Part shown: positions 8,869 to 17,221 of the stretch, piece by piece
How positions within the stretch are numbered: the first letter of the stretch is position 1
Layout: the number at the start of each line of letters is the position of its first letter
Origin: an uncultured Phycisphaerales bacterium
GTDB lineage: Bacteria > Planctomycetota > Phycisphaerae > Sedimentisphaerales > Anaerobacaceae
DNA: 64,000 nucleotides
NCBI GenBank assembly: GCA_937927975.1
Contig: CALEZT010000009.1
Location: forward strand, 80,300-144,299
Direction: 5' to 3'
Translations under genes and position numbers: made by a program
Notes under the pieces: generated by a model
Databases searched by the model: none
Told to the model about the DNA's origin: nothing
What the model saw: the letters and a program-made list of their open reading frames with translations, nothing else

Positions 8869-10092
8869 ATGACGGCAGTGAATGACGGGAAGACACGACG
8901 AATCACGCGACGCGGATTCCTTGGCGCCGGAGCGACGCTGTCTTTCACAATCGTCGGGGCAGGGACCGTCGCTGGAACCCAGGCGAACAGCCGAATCAGA
9001 GTCGGCATCATCGGCTTGGGCGGTCGGGGCCGGATGATCGCCGACATGGTCCGCAGACATGGCGGCTACGAAATCGTCGCCTTGGCGGACTATTTCGAGC
9101 AGGTCGTCCATGCAGCCGGCGACCAGTTGGGCATATCCAAGGCGAATCGTTTCGCAGGCCTTTCGGGCTACAAAGGAGCCATCGCCGCCGACGTCGAGGC
9201 TGTATTTCTGGAAACGCCGCCCTACTGCTTCCCGGAGCACGCCGAGACGGCAGCGGAAGCAAACCGGCACATCTACATCGCCAAACCCCTGGGTTGCGAC
9301 GTGCCCGGCTGCTTGCGTATTCGCGACGCTGCTCGAAAGACCACCGTGAACAGGAGGGTCTTCCTGTGCGATTTCCAGACCCGGACAGACCCGTTCATCA
9401 TCGAGGGCATCAGACGCGTACACGACGGAGAAATCGGTTCGGTCGGCATGCTCAGTTCGGAGTACAACGACGAGAGCTTCCGCGACCCGCCCAAGACTGC
9501 AACCGTCGAAGACCGCCTCCAGGAACTGATCTGGGTCAACGATGATTCGCTGGGCGGCAGCTACCTGGTCAACGCCGGAATCCACGCGATCGACGTGGCC
9601 CTTTGGATCGCTGGACAGATGCCGACGAGCGCCACAGGGGCGTCGCGAATCGCACGGACCGATCCGCATGGCGACTCGCATGACGTCTTCTCGCTGACGT
9701 ACGAATTCGCCAACGGCCTGATCCTGAATCATCGCGGCGAACACTTGAAGAACCGCTCGGATTTCCGCAGCGACTGCACAGCGCAGGGTTCAGCCGGCTG
9801 GCTGGAAACCGGCTACACGACGCGTGCCCGGATTCTCGCTCAAAGCGGCGGCTGGCGTGGCGGCGACGTCGTCAACCTCTATGCAGCCGGCGCCGAGCGA
9901 AACATCGACACGTTCCACAAGTCCATCACAGACGGCGTCTGCGACAATCCGACTGTCGAACCGAGCATCCGCGCGACTTTGGCCACGATCCTGGGTAGAG
10001 AGGCCGCTCGCCGACGGACGAAGCTGACCCTGGACGAGATCCTGCGGGAGAACCGTCGCCTAAAACCCGATCTGACCGGCCTGAGAGCATAG
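8869..10092 (+). CDS. Tat-exported Gfo/Idh/MocA family oxidoreductase
   Basis: 407 residues. The N-terminus has a twin-arginine signal (TRRGFLGAGATLSF), so the folded, cofactor-loaded enzyme is predicted to be exported. The Rossmann motif RVGIIGLGGRGRMIADM follows immediately. HIYIAKPLGCDVPG matches the 'EKP' region of the family with a Lys-Pro pair, and AGIHAIDVALWI holds the conserved His of the C-terminal domain. Family members oxidise or isomerise sugars and inositols with bound NAD(P). The ATG at 8869 lies 7 bases after GGAG and places the Tat motif near the N-terminus. Exported family members are frequent in planctomycetes and usually tied to glycan breakdown; the substrate here is unknown. 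Confidence 0.9.
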   Translation: MTAVNDGKTRRITRRGFLGAGATLSFTIVGAGTVAGTQANSRIRVGIIGLGGRGRMIADMVRRHGGYEIVALADYFEQVVHAAGDQLGISKANRFAGLSGYKGAIAADVEAVFLETPPYCFPEHAETAAEANRHIYIAKPLGCDVPGCLRIRDAARKTTVNRRVFLCDFQTRTDPFIIEGIRRVHDGEIGSVGMLSSEYNDESFRDPPKTATVEDRLQELIWVNDDSLGGSYLVNAGIHAIDVALWIAGQMPTSATGASRIARTDPHGDSHDVFSLTYEFANGLILNHRGEHLKNRSDFRSDCTAQGSAGWLETGYTTRARILAQSGGWRGGDVVNLYAAGAERNIDTFHKSITDGVCDNPTVEPSIRATLATILGREAARRRTKLTLDEILRENRRLKPDLTGLRA

Positions 10093-10575
10093 CAGGGATT
10101 CTTGCAGAGATCGCAATTCGCGGATGCAAAAAGGGCCGCGAACCTCATTGTTCACGGCCCCTGGTCCAACCTCCTGTCGGATTCCGTCAAGGTAACCGGC
10201 CTCTCCAGGCCGGCCCGCACTAGCGTTTGCGATCCACGCAGCGTCGAACCGTCCCGTCGTGACGAGTAAAAGCATGTGCTCCTGATGACAAACCTATATC
10301 CGAAGACCGCGCCCGGTCAATTCGGAAACATACGTAATTTCGCGCCATTTCTGCGGAAGTGACGTCCCCCGTGCCGCAGCCATCGCGACCCGACGAAGAC
10401 CCCCAGAGGCCATATTTATCCCTGCTGCCATCGTCAGCACTACGTATTTTTTGCGATCGCATAAGTATTTTACCAGTATTTCCTTAACTTTTGGAAGGTT
10501 CCAGCGAGAAGGAAGGCATGACGAACCGCGTCCCAAGAACGATGCCGCGTAAACGCGCCGCCTGTCAGGAGGACT
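10093..10575. other. Gap with two stable hairpins
   Basis: 483 bases between two plus-strand genes. Besides the hairpin at 10133-10160 it contains a perfect 7-bp stem CCGGCCT-CTCC-AGGCCGG at 10196-10213. A short minus-strand frame beginning MLLLVTTGRF with AGGAG 3 bases upstream runs through both hairpins and does not look like a real protein. The A+T-rich part near 10430-10500 may contain the promoter for the acetyltransferase. Confidence 0.45.
10133..10160 (-). terminator. Hairpin with T-run on the minus strand
   Basis: GGGCCGCGAAC and GTTCACGGCCC form an 11-bp stem with one mismatch and a 6-base loop. On the minus strand TTTTT follows directly, the form of an intrinsic terminator, yet no minus-strand gene is evident upstream. 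It may also serve the plus-strand oxidoreductase without a T-run. Confidence 0.5.
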
Positions 10576-11181
10576 ATGGAATCGATTGAGACCTCGGGAT
10601 ATGAGATCCGCCAGGCAACCTTGGAGGACATACCAGAATTGATTCGCATGCAGGTGGCCCTGCAGAAAGACATGGACAGCATCCGCGAGAATCTGCTCAG
10701 GCCGGGCCAGACGAATGTCGCGGCGCTGCGGGAGTACTACAGCGCCCGCATCCGCGACGAACAGACCCAGATGCTCGTCGCCCTGCCGACCGAATCCTCC
10801 CGAGCGGTCGGAATGGGCGCAGGCAAGATCTGGCTGCACGCCGACTACCTTCCGCCGCGATCGGGCGAACTGATCGATCTGTGGATCGATCCCGAGCACC
10901 GCAGGAAGAACCTCGCCCGTCGGATCATCGCCCACCTGCTGCGATTCTTCCGGCTCAACAGGGTCGACTTCCTCGTCGTCAGCTACGTGGAAGGCAATGG
11001 GATCGGGGAATCCCTCTGGAAACGACTGCAGTTCGAGCCGGTCCTCGTCACCGCCACCGCCGACCGCAAGGACGTCGAAGAGAGACTGCGAATGCCCATC
11101 CGACGCGTGGCGCCGCTGGCTTATCACACGACGCTCGCAGGCAGGTCGAGGATCTCCATGACCCCGGCGCCGGTCGTATGA
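10576..11181 (+). CDS. GNAT family N-acetyltransferase
   Basis: 201 residues. YEIRQATLEDIPELIRM is the usual GNAT start. LIDLWIDPEHRRKNLARRII contains the acetyl-CoA binding motif A, here with NLAR in place of the common GIG. FLVVSYVEGNGIGESLWKRLQFEP is the C-terminal 'N-x-x-x-x-x-Y/W-x-x-x-G-F' type segment. The AGGAGG site lies 3 bases before the ATG. Acetyl transfer to a small amine or protein amine in the cytoplasm is expected. The substrate cannot be read from the sequence and the neighbours give no hint. Confidence 0.85.
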   Translation: MESIETSGYEIRQATLEDIPELIRMQVALQKDMDSIRENLLRPGQTNVAALREYYSARIRDEQTQMLVALPTESSRAVGMGAGKIWLHADYLPPRSGELIDLWIDPEHRRKNLARRIIAHLLRFFRLNRVDFLVVSYVEGNGIGESLWKRLQFEPVLVTATADRKDVEERLRMPIRRVAPLAYHTTLAGRSRISMTPAPVV

Positions 11182-11200
11182 ACAACCTCGCGTGACATCC

Positions 11201-13285
11201 TCAGGGGCGGACGAGACGGACGCCGTTTTTCACCTGCCAGGAGTACTCCGGGCGAAGTTCGACCGGCACAAGCGCGTACTCGACGCCGCGAACGATCTGT
11301 TCCAGTTGAGGAGGCTCCAGGCTGACGACGAAGCCCTGGAAATCGCCATTGCCTGAGGAGCAATTGCCGCGCGAGTTCCTGGAGGTGATTGTGATGTCCG
11401 CGTGCCCCTCCGCCTTCAACGCAAACTCAAAGCCGGCCTGCTCCCAAAAGGCATCGAGTTGGCGATAGTCCTGGCCCTGTATCCAGTCGCCGATTGAGAT
11501 CATGAAATGCCCCTTGCCGGAGAACAGATCCCGGCACCACTCGGGGATTCGCTCGTCGCCCTGCCAATACAGGCCGTTGACGTGGGCGGTCTTGATCTCA
11601 CGGAACTCGACGAAGGGGTACTCGTGCGGCTGGATCGGGACGAATCCGTCGCCGGAGTTGGCCTTGAAGAACGCTACAACGTCCTCGATCATCTCGGGTT
11701 TGATCTCATGGCCCGAACCGTTGTACGTGACGCACTGGGCCGGGACGCCCAGTTCACGATAGATCGACTGGCTGACGAGCCATCGCTTGCCCATATCCGC
11801 CCCGATCAGGCTGCGGATCAATTTCGCGTGCTCCTCGCAGAACGCGTCGCGGGAAAGGGTCGTGTCATTGCGGTCCAGATAGCCCATGTAGATGTATTGC
11901 GAGACCTGCTTGTAGGCCTGCTCGTCGAAATCGGCGCCGGTCAGATCCCTGATGTCGGCGATGCCCACGGGAAACGCCAGCATCGTCCCGCGCCACTGCG
12001 CCGCGGGGAACGTCGGTATCCCGTTGACCCCGCCAGCCGCGACGGCGCGGACGACGTCGGGATGCAGGATCGCGAAGCGGTTTGTGAACACGCCGGAAGC
12101 CGAGTAGCCATGCATGAAGACCCTGTCGCGAACCCCGACGCCGTTACGCCGCAGCAGAACCCGCGCGTCGCGGATCATCGCGATCAACTGCAGGTCGATC
12201 CGCGCCAATGGGCCCGACCGTATCTTGAGCGTGTCTTCATCAAGCGAGTGCGTGTAGGCCCGCCACTGTTCCTTGGGCCGAGGGAACACCGGAACCAGCA
12301 GCGGCGTCCGGAGCTTGCGGGCCATCTGATTCGCATAGGAGTCACGGACGAGCCGCTCCGCTCTCTCGTCGTGAACCGCCAGATCGTCGGAGGTCGTGCC
12401 GGTGTTGTTCATCTCCACGAGCAAGTGCCTCTCGGCGTCCGCGTCAAGACTCTTGGGGACAAACAGGTAGTATGGGAACTGGAATCCTCTCTCGGGCGAA
12501 GGGGCGATCCTGACCACGGAATCGGCGGAACCACTCAGTCGAACGCTGCTGGAATCCACGGCCGGTTTCGGCTGGACCGGGACGCGTGCCCCCAGATCGA
12601 GATCCTGTGGCCATTCGGCCACCACGCACGTCTCGATCGCAGCCTTCTCGTGGTAGTCGTTCCTCCAGGCGTAGGTCCACCGGTTTCCGACCTGCAACGG
12701 CAAATAGTCCTCGCTCGGGCCGGCGAGCTTGTGGCTCAAAAGCACCGCCTCGGTCACGACGCCGTTGGAGTGCTCATACCGCATGCGAACCAAGCCGATC
12801 CCCTTGGCGAACCACAAGTACCGAACGCCATCGGTGAAATCGACGGTCTCTTTGGAATCGCCCTGGGCATCGGAGACGGTCGTCCTGTACTTGCGGACCT
12901 CGCGGAACGTGCCCGCCGGGCAGGACATCGGCTCATTGCCGTCAAGCACCGTCCGGACCCGCCCTTTTCTGTCTTCTTGATTTCCGATCCTCTGCGCCCA
13001 CACTTCCTCCGCCGTGCGGGGAAGAAACAGAATCCTGTCGGTTGGGGCGAAGACGTACGAGAACAGCATATGCATCGGCGCCGGCTCCGGCGAATGCCCG
13101 CGGGTGTCGCATCGCGGGGCATAGAGGATTCTGTCCTTCCGCCCGATACGGAATGCCCCTTTCGCCAGTGCTTCGCCCGTCTCGCTGATTGCGGTGCAGT
13201 TGAGGTGTACGTCCGCCGGCTGCGCCGTGCATACTACCGCCACGGCCAGTACGATCCCGACCTGTTGGAAGAACCTCCGCTCCAT
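11201..13285 (-). CDS. Secreted alpha/beta-hydrolase, esterase-like
   Basis: 694 residues with an N-terminal signal peptide (QVGIVLAVAVVCTAQP). Residues ~20-220 are a beta-rich region of unknown fold. A hydrolase domain follows: FQFPYYLFVPKSL, then MHGYSASGVFTNRFA with a G-x-S-x-G nucleophile elbow around residue 390, then NGSGHEI with the likely catalytic His near 530. The arrangement resembles PHB-depolymerase/feruloyl-esterase-like secreted enzymes. The C-terminal ~110 residues form another unknown module. GGGAGG lies 5 bases before the ATG. The target ester is unknown; a role in polymer or glycan deacylation is inferred from the context of other secreted hydrolases. Confidence 0.85.
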   Translation of the reverse strand: MERRFFQQVGIVLAVAVVCTAQPADVHLNCTAISETGEALAKGAFRIGRKDRILYAPRCDTRGHSPEPAPMHMLFSYVFAPTDRILFLPRTAEEVWAQRIGNQEDRKGRVRTVLDGNEPMSCPAGTFREVRKYRTTVSDAQGDSKETVDFTDGVRYLWFAKGIGLVRMRYEHSNGVVTEAVLLSHKLAGPSEDYLPLQVGNRWTYAWRNDYHEKAAIETCVVAEWPQDLDLGARVPVQPKPAVDSSSVRLSGSADSVVRIAPSPERGFQFPYYLFVPKSLDADAERHLLVEMNNTGTTSDDLAVHDERAERLVRDSYANQMARKLRTPLLVPVFPRPKEQWRAYTHSLDEDTLKIRSGPLARIDLQLIAMIRDARVLLRRNGVGVRDRVFMHGYSASGVFTNRFAILHPDVVRAVAAGGVNGIPTFPAAQWRGTMLAFPVGIADIRDLTGADFDEQAYKQVSQYIYMGYLDRNDTTLSRDAFCEEHAKLIRSLIGADMGKRWLVSQSIYRELGVPAQCVTYNGSGHEIKPEMIEDVVAFFKANSGDGFVPIQPHEYPFVEFREIKTAHVNGLYWQGDERIPEWCRDLFSGKGHFMISIGDWIQGQDYRQLDAFWEQAGFEFALKAEGHADITITSRNSRGNCSSGNGDFQGFVVSLEPPQLEQIVRGVEYALVPVELRPEYSWQVKNGVRLVRP

Positions 13286-13503
13286 TGGAACCTCCCTTCA
13301 TGTCCCGCAGTTGCCCTTCGCGACCTCGCCCCTCCTGGGGCCTTGGAACCGCCATTCCATAGTCTCCCAGAGCGTACCCTCAGCGCCGACAGCAATCAAG
13401 GCTTTTCCACAGGGTTTGGCAGGGGCCGGGTCCATTCTTAGACTTAAGGTAGCACGAGCGTCGTGCCGCGGAGGCACGCAGCCAAGACAACAGGGAGACC
13501 CGT

Positions 13504-13725
13504 ATGAGAACTCTCAAAGTATCCGATGACGTGTACGAGCAGTTGAAGTGCCTGGTGGTGGACCCGTTCGACGATACGCCGGAGATCGTGATCGGCCGGC
13601 TCATCGAGATCGTGAACAAGGCCAAGAACCGATGGAGCCCGTTCAACGAGGACGAAGAAGCCCCCGAAGAGCCCCGCGTACGGCGAAGCGAATTCCGCGA
13701 GGAAGAATCCGTCGTCGTTCTCTAG
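13504..13725 (+). CDS. Small protein with ribbon-helix-helix-like N-terminus
   Basis: 73 residues. MRTLKVSDDVYEQLKCLVVD followed by a DTPEIVIGRLIEIV helix resembles the N-terminal DNA-binding fold of CopG/SeqA-type proteins: one strand and two helices. The rest is acidic and probably unstructured (EDEEAPEEPRVRR). GGGAG lies 6 bases before the ATG. No toxin or partner gene is adjacent: the next gene is convergent. DNA binding is inferred from pattern only. Confidence 0.75.
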   Translation: MRTLKVSDDVYEQLKCLVVDPFDDTPEIVIGRLIEIVNKAKNRWSPFNEDEEAPEEPRVRRSEFREEESVVVL

Positions 13726-13940
13726 GAGTCTGGACGCGGCCCACGGACTCGCCCACACACAACACACCGAGGGCGGTGAACAGGCGTTCGCATTCCAAGG
13801 CCTGCCACCGCCTCTTTTCCTGATCGCAGGGCAGACACGTCCGAGAATCTAACCGGGGAAATGTGAATTTCCGCAGGACTCTTCTGCAGAAGCCCCGCTC
13901 CCAGCCAAGAAACGATCAGGATTGCGGACGGACAGCTCTG

Positions 13941-14207
13941 CTACCACACTGCGGCGTAGTCGCAGCGGGCCATGGTGAACCCGTCGTTCCAGCCTTTATT
14001 GTACTGGCGGTCCTGCTCGTACCGACCGAGGTTCCTCTTGAACTGGTAAAGAGGATGGCCCATCGTGTGGCATCCGGCGGAGTACCCGTCGACGTAGCCG
14101 TCGGCGTATTCCCCGCTGTATCCGGCGGCAACCAGTCCCTTGCGGTCGATGGAACCGCAACCCGCGACGAACGACAAGATTAGCAACGCCACGACGACCT
14201 TCTTCAT
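13941..14207 (-). CDS. Small lipoprotein with Gly-Tyr repeats
   Basis: 88 residues. MKKVVVALLILSFVAGCGSID carries a lipobox (VAGC). The mature protein has spaced aromatic-glycine motifs (YSGEYADGYVDGYSAGC and YNKGWNDGF). These occur in several small outer-membrane lipoproteins of unknown role. The extra Cys residues in the mature part could form disulfides. A likely promoter lies at 14286-14314. No partner gene is adjacent. Confidence 0.8.
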   Translation of the reverse strand: MKKVVVALLILSFVAGCGSIDRKGLVAAGYSGEYADGYVDGYSAGCHTMGHPLYQFKRNLGRYEQDRQYNKGWNDGFTMARCDYAAVW

Positions 14208-14285
14208 GCCCAGTTCTCCAGACCCGTCTGCTGCAAACCTGCCAGGAAAAGACCTTGAAAGAGTGAAACGCTGACGTCCAGTTGG

Positions 14286-14314
14286 TAGTAAAACAGTATT
14301 TTAACAAATGTCAA
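14286..14314 (-). promoter_or_regulatory. Possible sigma-70 promoter of the small lipoprotein
   Basis: On the minus strand a perfect -35 box TTGACA (14309-14314) is followed after 17 bases by TTACTA (14286-14291), a poor -10. It lies about 80 bases before the ATG at 14207. Confidence 0.4.
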
Positions 14315-14497
14315 GGGCGAAGGCACAAAAAAAGGCGGATATCAGTACTAAAATTGCAGATCAGACACTTGGCTTGGCAAGAGGAAGCCCTGTGAGTGGC
14401 TAGGGAATTACCGCCAGGAGCAATCGGACGCCAGCCTCCGGCCAGCATTCGTGGGCCGTTCCGAATGGCCATGACAAGGCCCCTCAGAAACCCGCAA

Positions 14498-16939
14498 TCA
14501 AGGCGAGCCAACCGCCTCCAGGATAGCCGCCACGAGCGCATCCGCGCCGGTCACCCCGACGAATCGCTTGACCTCGCTGCCCTCGCGGAACAGGATGAGC
14601 GTCGGGACGGCCGTGACGTTGTATCGTTGCATGATACTCCGCGCCTTGTCGACATCCACCTTGGCCACCCGCGCCCGGCCGTCGAGCCGGTCAGCGATCT
14701 CTTCGAGGATCGGCCCCTGCGTCCGGCACGCCGGGCACCACGTCGCAAAGAAGTCCACCAGTATCACCCCCTGGGCGATCCCGGCATCGAAGCTCGCCAC
14801 ATCCAGCTCAATCACAGGCAGCCGCACCGACGGCCGCGGTTCCCACCACAACCGTGGATAGTCCTTCCCTTCCTCGATCCACCAGACATCCTCCGTCCCG
14901 TTGGCCGTCTCACCCACAAAGTCCCAGCCGGCTTCGAGGAACGTGCTGGTCGTACACATTTCAGCGGTTGTCTTACCGGTTCCTCCGGCACTCACCGGGC
15001 ACCCCGACCTTTCGATATCCCAGAAGGATGCGATAGCCTCGCCACGTCCTTCCCAACCGATCAAGCCGCCAAGACCTTCGTTCCCCGCCACTTCTCCGCC
15101 GGCATAGCACGTCGAAACCGTACCTTCGTTTACTCCCACAAGGCCGCCCACCATGTAGTCCCCGCTCACCTCTCCGGTTGCGTAGCAGCCGATGACGTCG
15201 CCATCCTGGTTGCTGCCTACCAGCCCTCCGACTTGCCACGAGCCTTCGTCACCTGTAACCTGCCCCGCGGCGCAGCAGTTCTTGACAACCGCCCTGCGGA
15301 GAACCGAATCCCCGGGAGACCACACACCGGAGTTCGCATCAGACAAACGTGTGAAGACCCCGGCATTGACACCGATCAGTCCGCCCATCAACCACCCTCT
15401 GCCAAAGACGGCCGCATCGGCACGGCAATGCAGGACATTCCCGTGATTGAGCCCCATCAGGCCACCCACGTCCACATCGCCCCTGACATTGCCCGTCACC
15501 CTGCAATGCTCGACGTTGCCATCGCTGTAGCCGATCAGGCCGCCCACATAAGCGGATATGCCATCAGGCGCAGATTCCCCCTCGACGAAGACATCAGTCG
15601 CTGTGCAATTCCAAATGGATTCACGGTTCAAACCGGCCAGAGCGCCGAGATATCCGGATCGCTGGCCCCCAGCCGTGACAACGGCGTTCTCCAGGTTCAG
15701 GTTGCTCACCCGTCCATCGGCGTGAATCCAGCCAAAGAGCCCCCTCCACCACACGGACAGGCCGTCGGCATCCATGGTCAAGTTACGGATCGTATGCCCG
15801 CGTCCGTCGAAGCTGCCACGGAACTCACTGCCGGGAGAGACGCCGATCCGCCGGACCTGGATACCGTTTACGTCCAGATCGGCCGTCAGGACCAGCGCTT
15901 TGTCCCACAGGATGCTGGCGTTCCCGACCCGGGTGAATTGGTCAGCCGTGGCGATTTGATGGGGGTCCTCCTGCGTACCGCTCCCGCCCAGCCAGTCGAT
16001 GACCGGCTCGCCAATGACCTGCCCGGGACTGCCTTCCCAAGCCAGGCGTGGATAATCCCGGCCGCCGTCCAGGACCCAATTGGGATCCTCCGCCCACCCA
16101 TTGAGCGAATAGGTGTCGGGTTCCATCATTCTGGCAGTAGTGAGGCCGATCCCGCAGCCGCTGATCTCAATGCCGCTGGCCCGGGTATCCCACAAACAGC
16201 CTGCAAAGGACCCGCGCACATTACCCTGTACTGCGAATCCGCCGAGGAAATCCCCCTCTTCAGCAAGGATCACCTGGCCCGCGGCATAGCATCGCAGGAT
16301 GGTGCCCCCGGTGCCCCCCGCGAATCCTCCGACGAACTTCGTGCCACTCACCGTCGCCTGTGCATAGCAGGCGGTGATCGTGCCGTAGGTATCCCCAACA
16401 ATCCCCCCGACCCAATACCCACCGTGAACTTCGCCTGTGACGTAGCAAGCCCCTATCCGCCCCTCGTTGAAGCCGACCAACCCGCTGATGTGGTTGCCGG
16501 AGCCAATGACGTTGACGTCCACCACCGCAAGGTTCCTGACCTCGGCGCCGGACGCCAATCGGCCGAACAGCCCCAGGTAGTCTCCACCCGTGATTGTCAT
16601 TCGCGAGATCGTATGCCCCCCCCCGTCGAAGAGTCCGGAGAAGGCAGTACCCGACGATCGAACCCACGCAAACTCACGGGTGAACCGGCCGATGACAGCC
16701 TCATCGAAGACCTTGCCGCCGGGCAGGTTGGGGTCGAGGTCGATGTCGGCGGTCAGGATGAAGTGCTTGTCGTAGTCGCTGGGGGTCTCGCCCAAGGCGA
16801 TCAGATCGGCCGCCGTTGCGATCTGGTAGGGGTCCTGGGCTGTGCCGCTGCCGCCGCTGTACTGGGCCGGGGCAATGGAAACGACGGCCAGAACCAGAGC
16901 GGCTGCGACACCCCCTCGAAATCCGCGTGCGATAGTCAT
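14498..16939 (-). CDS. Secreted GLUG-repeat protein fused to a thioredoxin domain
   Basis: 813 residues read from the ATG 6 bases after GGAGG; the frame is open further upstream, but that part is not protein-like. A signal peptide ends near SIAPA|QYSGG. Residues ~20-680 hold two blocks that each open with GSGTxxDPxQIATA and contain many GLUG-type repeats (for example GGIVGDTYGTITACYA, VGGLVGVNEGTVSTCYAGG), the beta-solenoid repeats found in bacterial adhesins and peptidase-related surface proteins. The last ~105 residues are a complete thioredoxin fold: VILVDFFATWCPACRTQGPI with a WCPAC redox motif near 735, and VTAVPTLILFREG with the cis-proline. The fusion suggests redox or disulfide activity displayed outside the cytoplasm. 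Confidence 0.9.
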   Translation of the reverse strand: MTIARGFRGGVAAALVLAVVSIAPAQYSGGSGTAQDPYQIATAADLIALGETPSDYDKHFILTADIDLDPNLPGGKVFDEAVIGRFTREFAWVRSSGTAFSGLFDGGGHTISRMTITGGDYLGLFGRLASGAEVRNLAVVDVNVIGSGNHISGLVGFNEGRIGACYVTGEVHGGYWVGGIVGDTYGTITACYAQATVSGTKFVGGFAGGTGGTILRCYAAGQVILAEEGDFLGGFAVQGNVRGSFAGCLWDTRASGIEISGCGIGLTTARMMEPDTYSLNGWAEDPNWVLDGGRDYPRLAWEGSPGQVIGEPVIDWLGGSGTQEDPHQIATADQFTRVGNASILWDKALVLTADLDVNGIQVRRIGVSPGSEFRGSFDGRGHTIRNLTMDADGLSVWWRGLFGWIHADGRVSNLNLENAVVTAGGQRSGYLGALAGLNRESIWNCTATDVFVEGESAPDGISAYVGGLIGYSDGNVEHCRVTGNVRGDVDVGGLMGLNHGNVLHCRADAAVFGRGWLMGGLIGVNAGVFTRLSDANSGVWSPGDSVLRRAVVKNCCAAGQVTGDEGSWQVGGLVGSNQDGDVIGCYATGEVSGDYMVGGLVGVNEGTVSTCYAGGEVAGNEGLGGLIGWEGRGEAIASFWDIERSGCPVSAGGTGKTTAEMCTTSTFLEAGWDFVGETANGTEDVWWIEEGKDYPRLWWEPRPSVRLPVIELDVASFDAGIAQGVILVDFFATWCPACRTQGPILEEIADRLDGRARVAKVDVDKARSIMQRYNVTAVPTLILFREGSEVKRFVGVTGADALVAAILEAVGSP

Positions 16940-17221
16940 TCTCTGCCTCCATTTTGTAGTAGCCACGCCGCGAGGCGTCGCTTTCCTGAACACTTCGCCA
17001 TATCCCGATGCCGCCAGTCTACGATATTCGCAGGGAGACAGGAAGGACGTTTTCTGTTGAGACACAGGCAAGGGGCCCGGACGCATGACCGCAGTGGAAC
17101 GCCCCAAAGGACGGGAAGGTCTCCCTCTATCATGCTGCTGGCGAAAGCGGTGAATCTCCTTCGCACGACCGTTTCGCGCGTGCCCTCTCCGGGACGGTCC
17201 ATGCCCTTACGGGCACATCGG

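Noticed and set aside
10060..10275. Short minus-strand frame MLLLVTTGRF
   Set aside because: It passes through two strong hairpins, its ribosome site is too close to the start (3 bases), and the sequence is not conserved in pattern with any family.
11507..13441. A 644-codon plus-strand open frame
   Set aside because: Antisense to the secreted hydrolase with its GYSASG motif and signal peptide.
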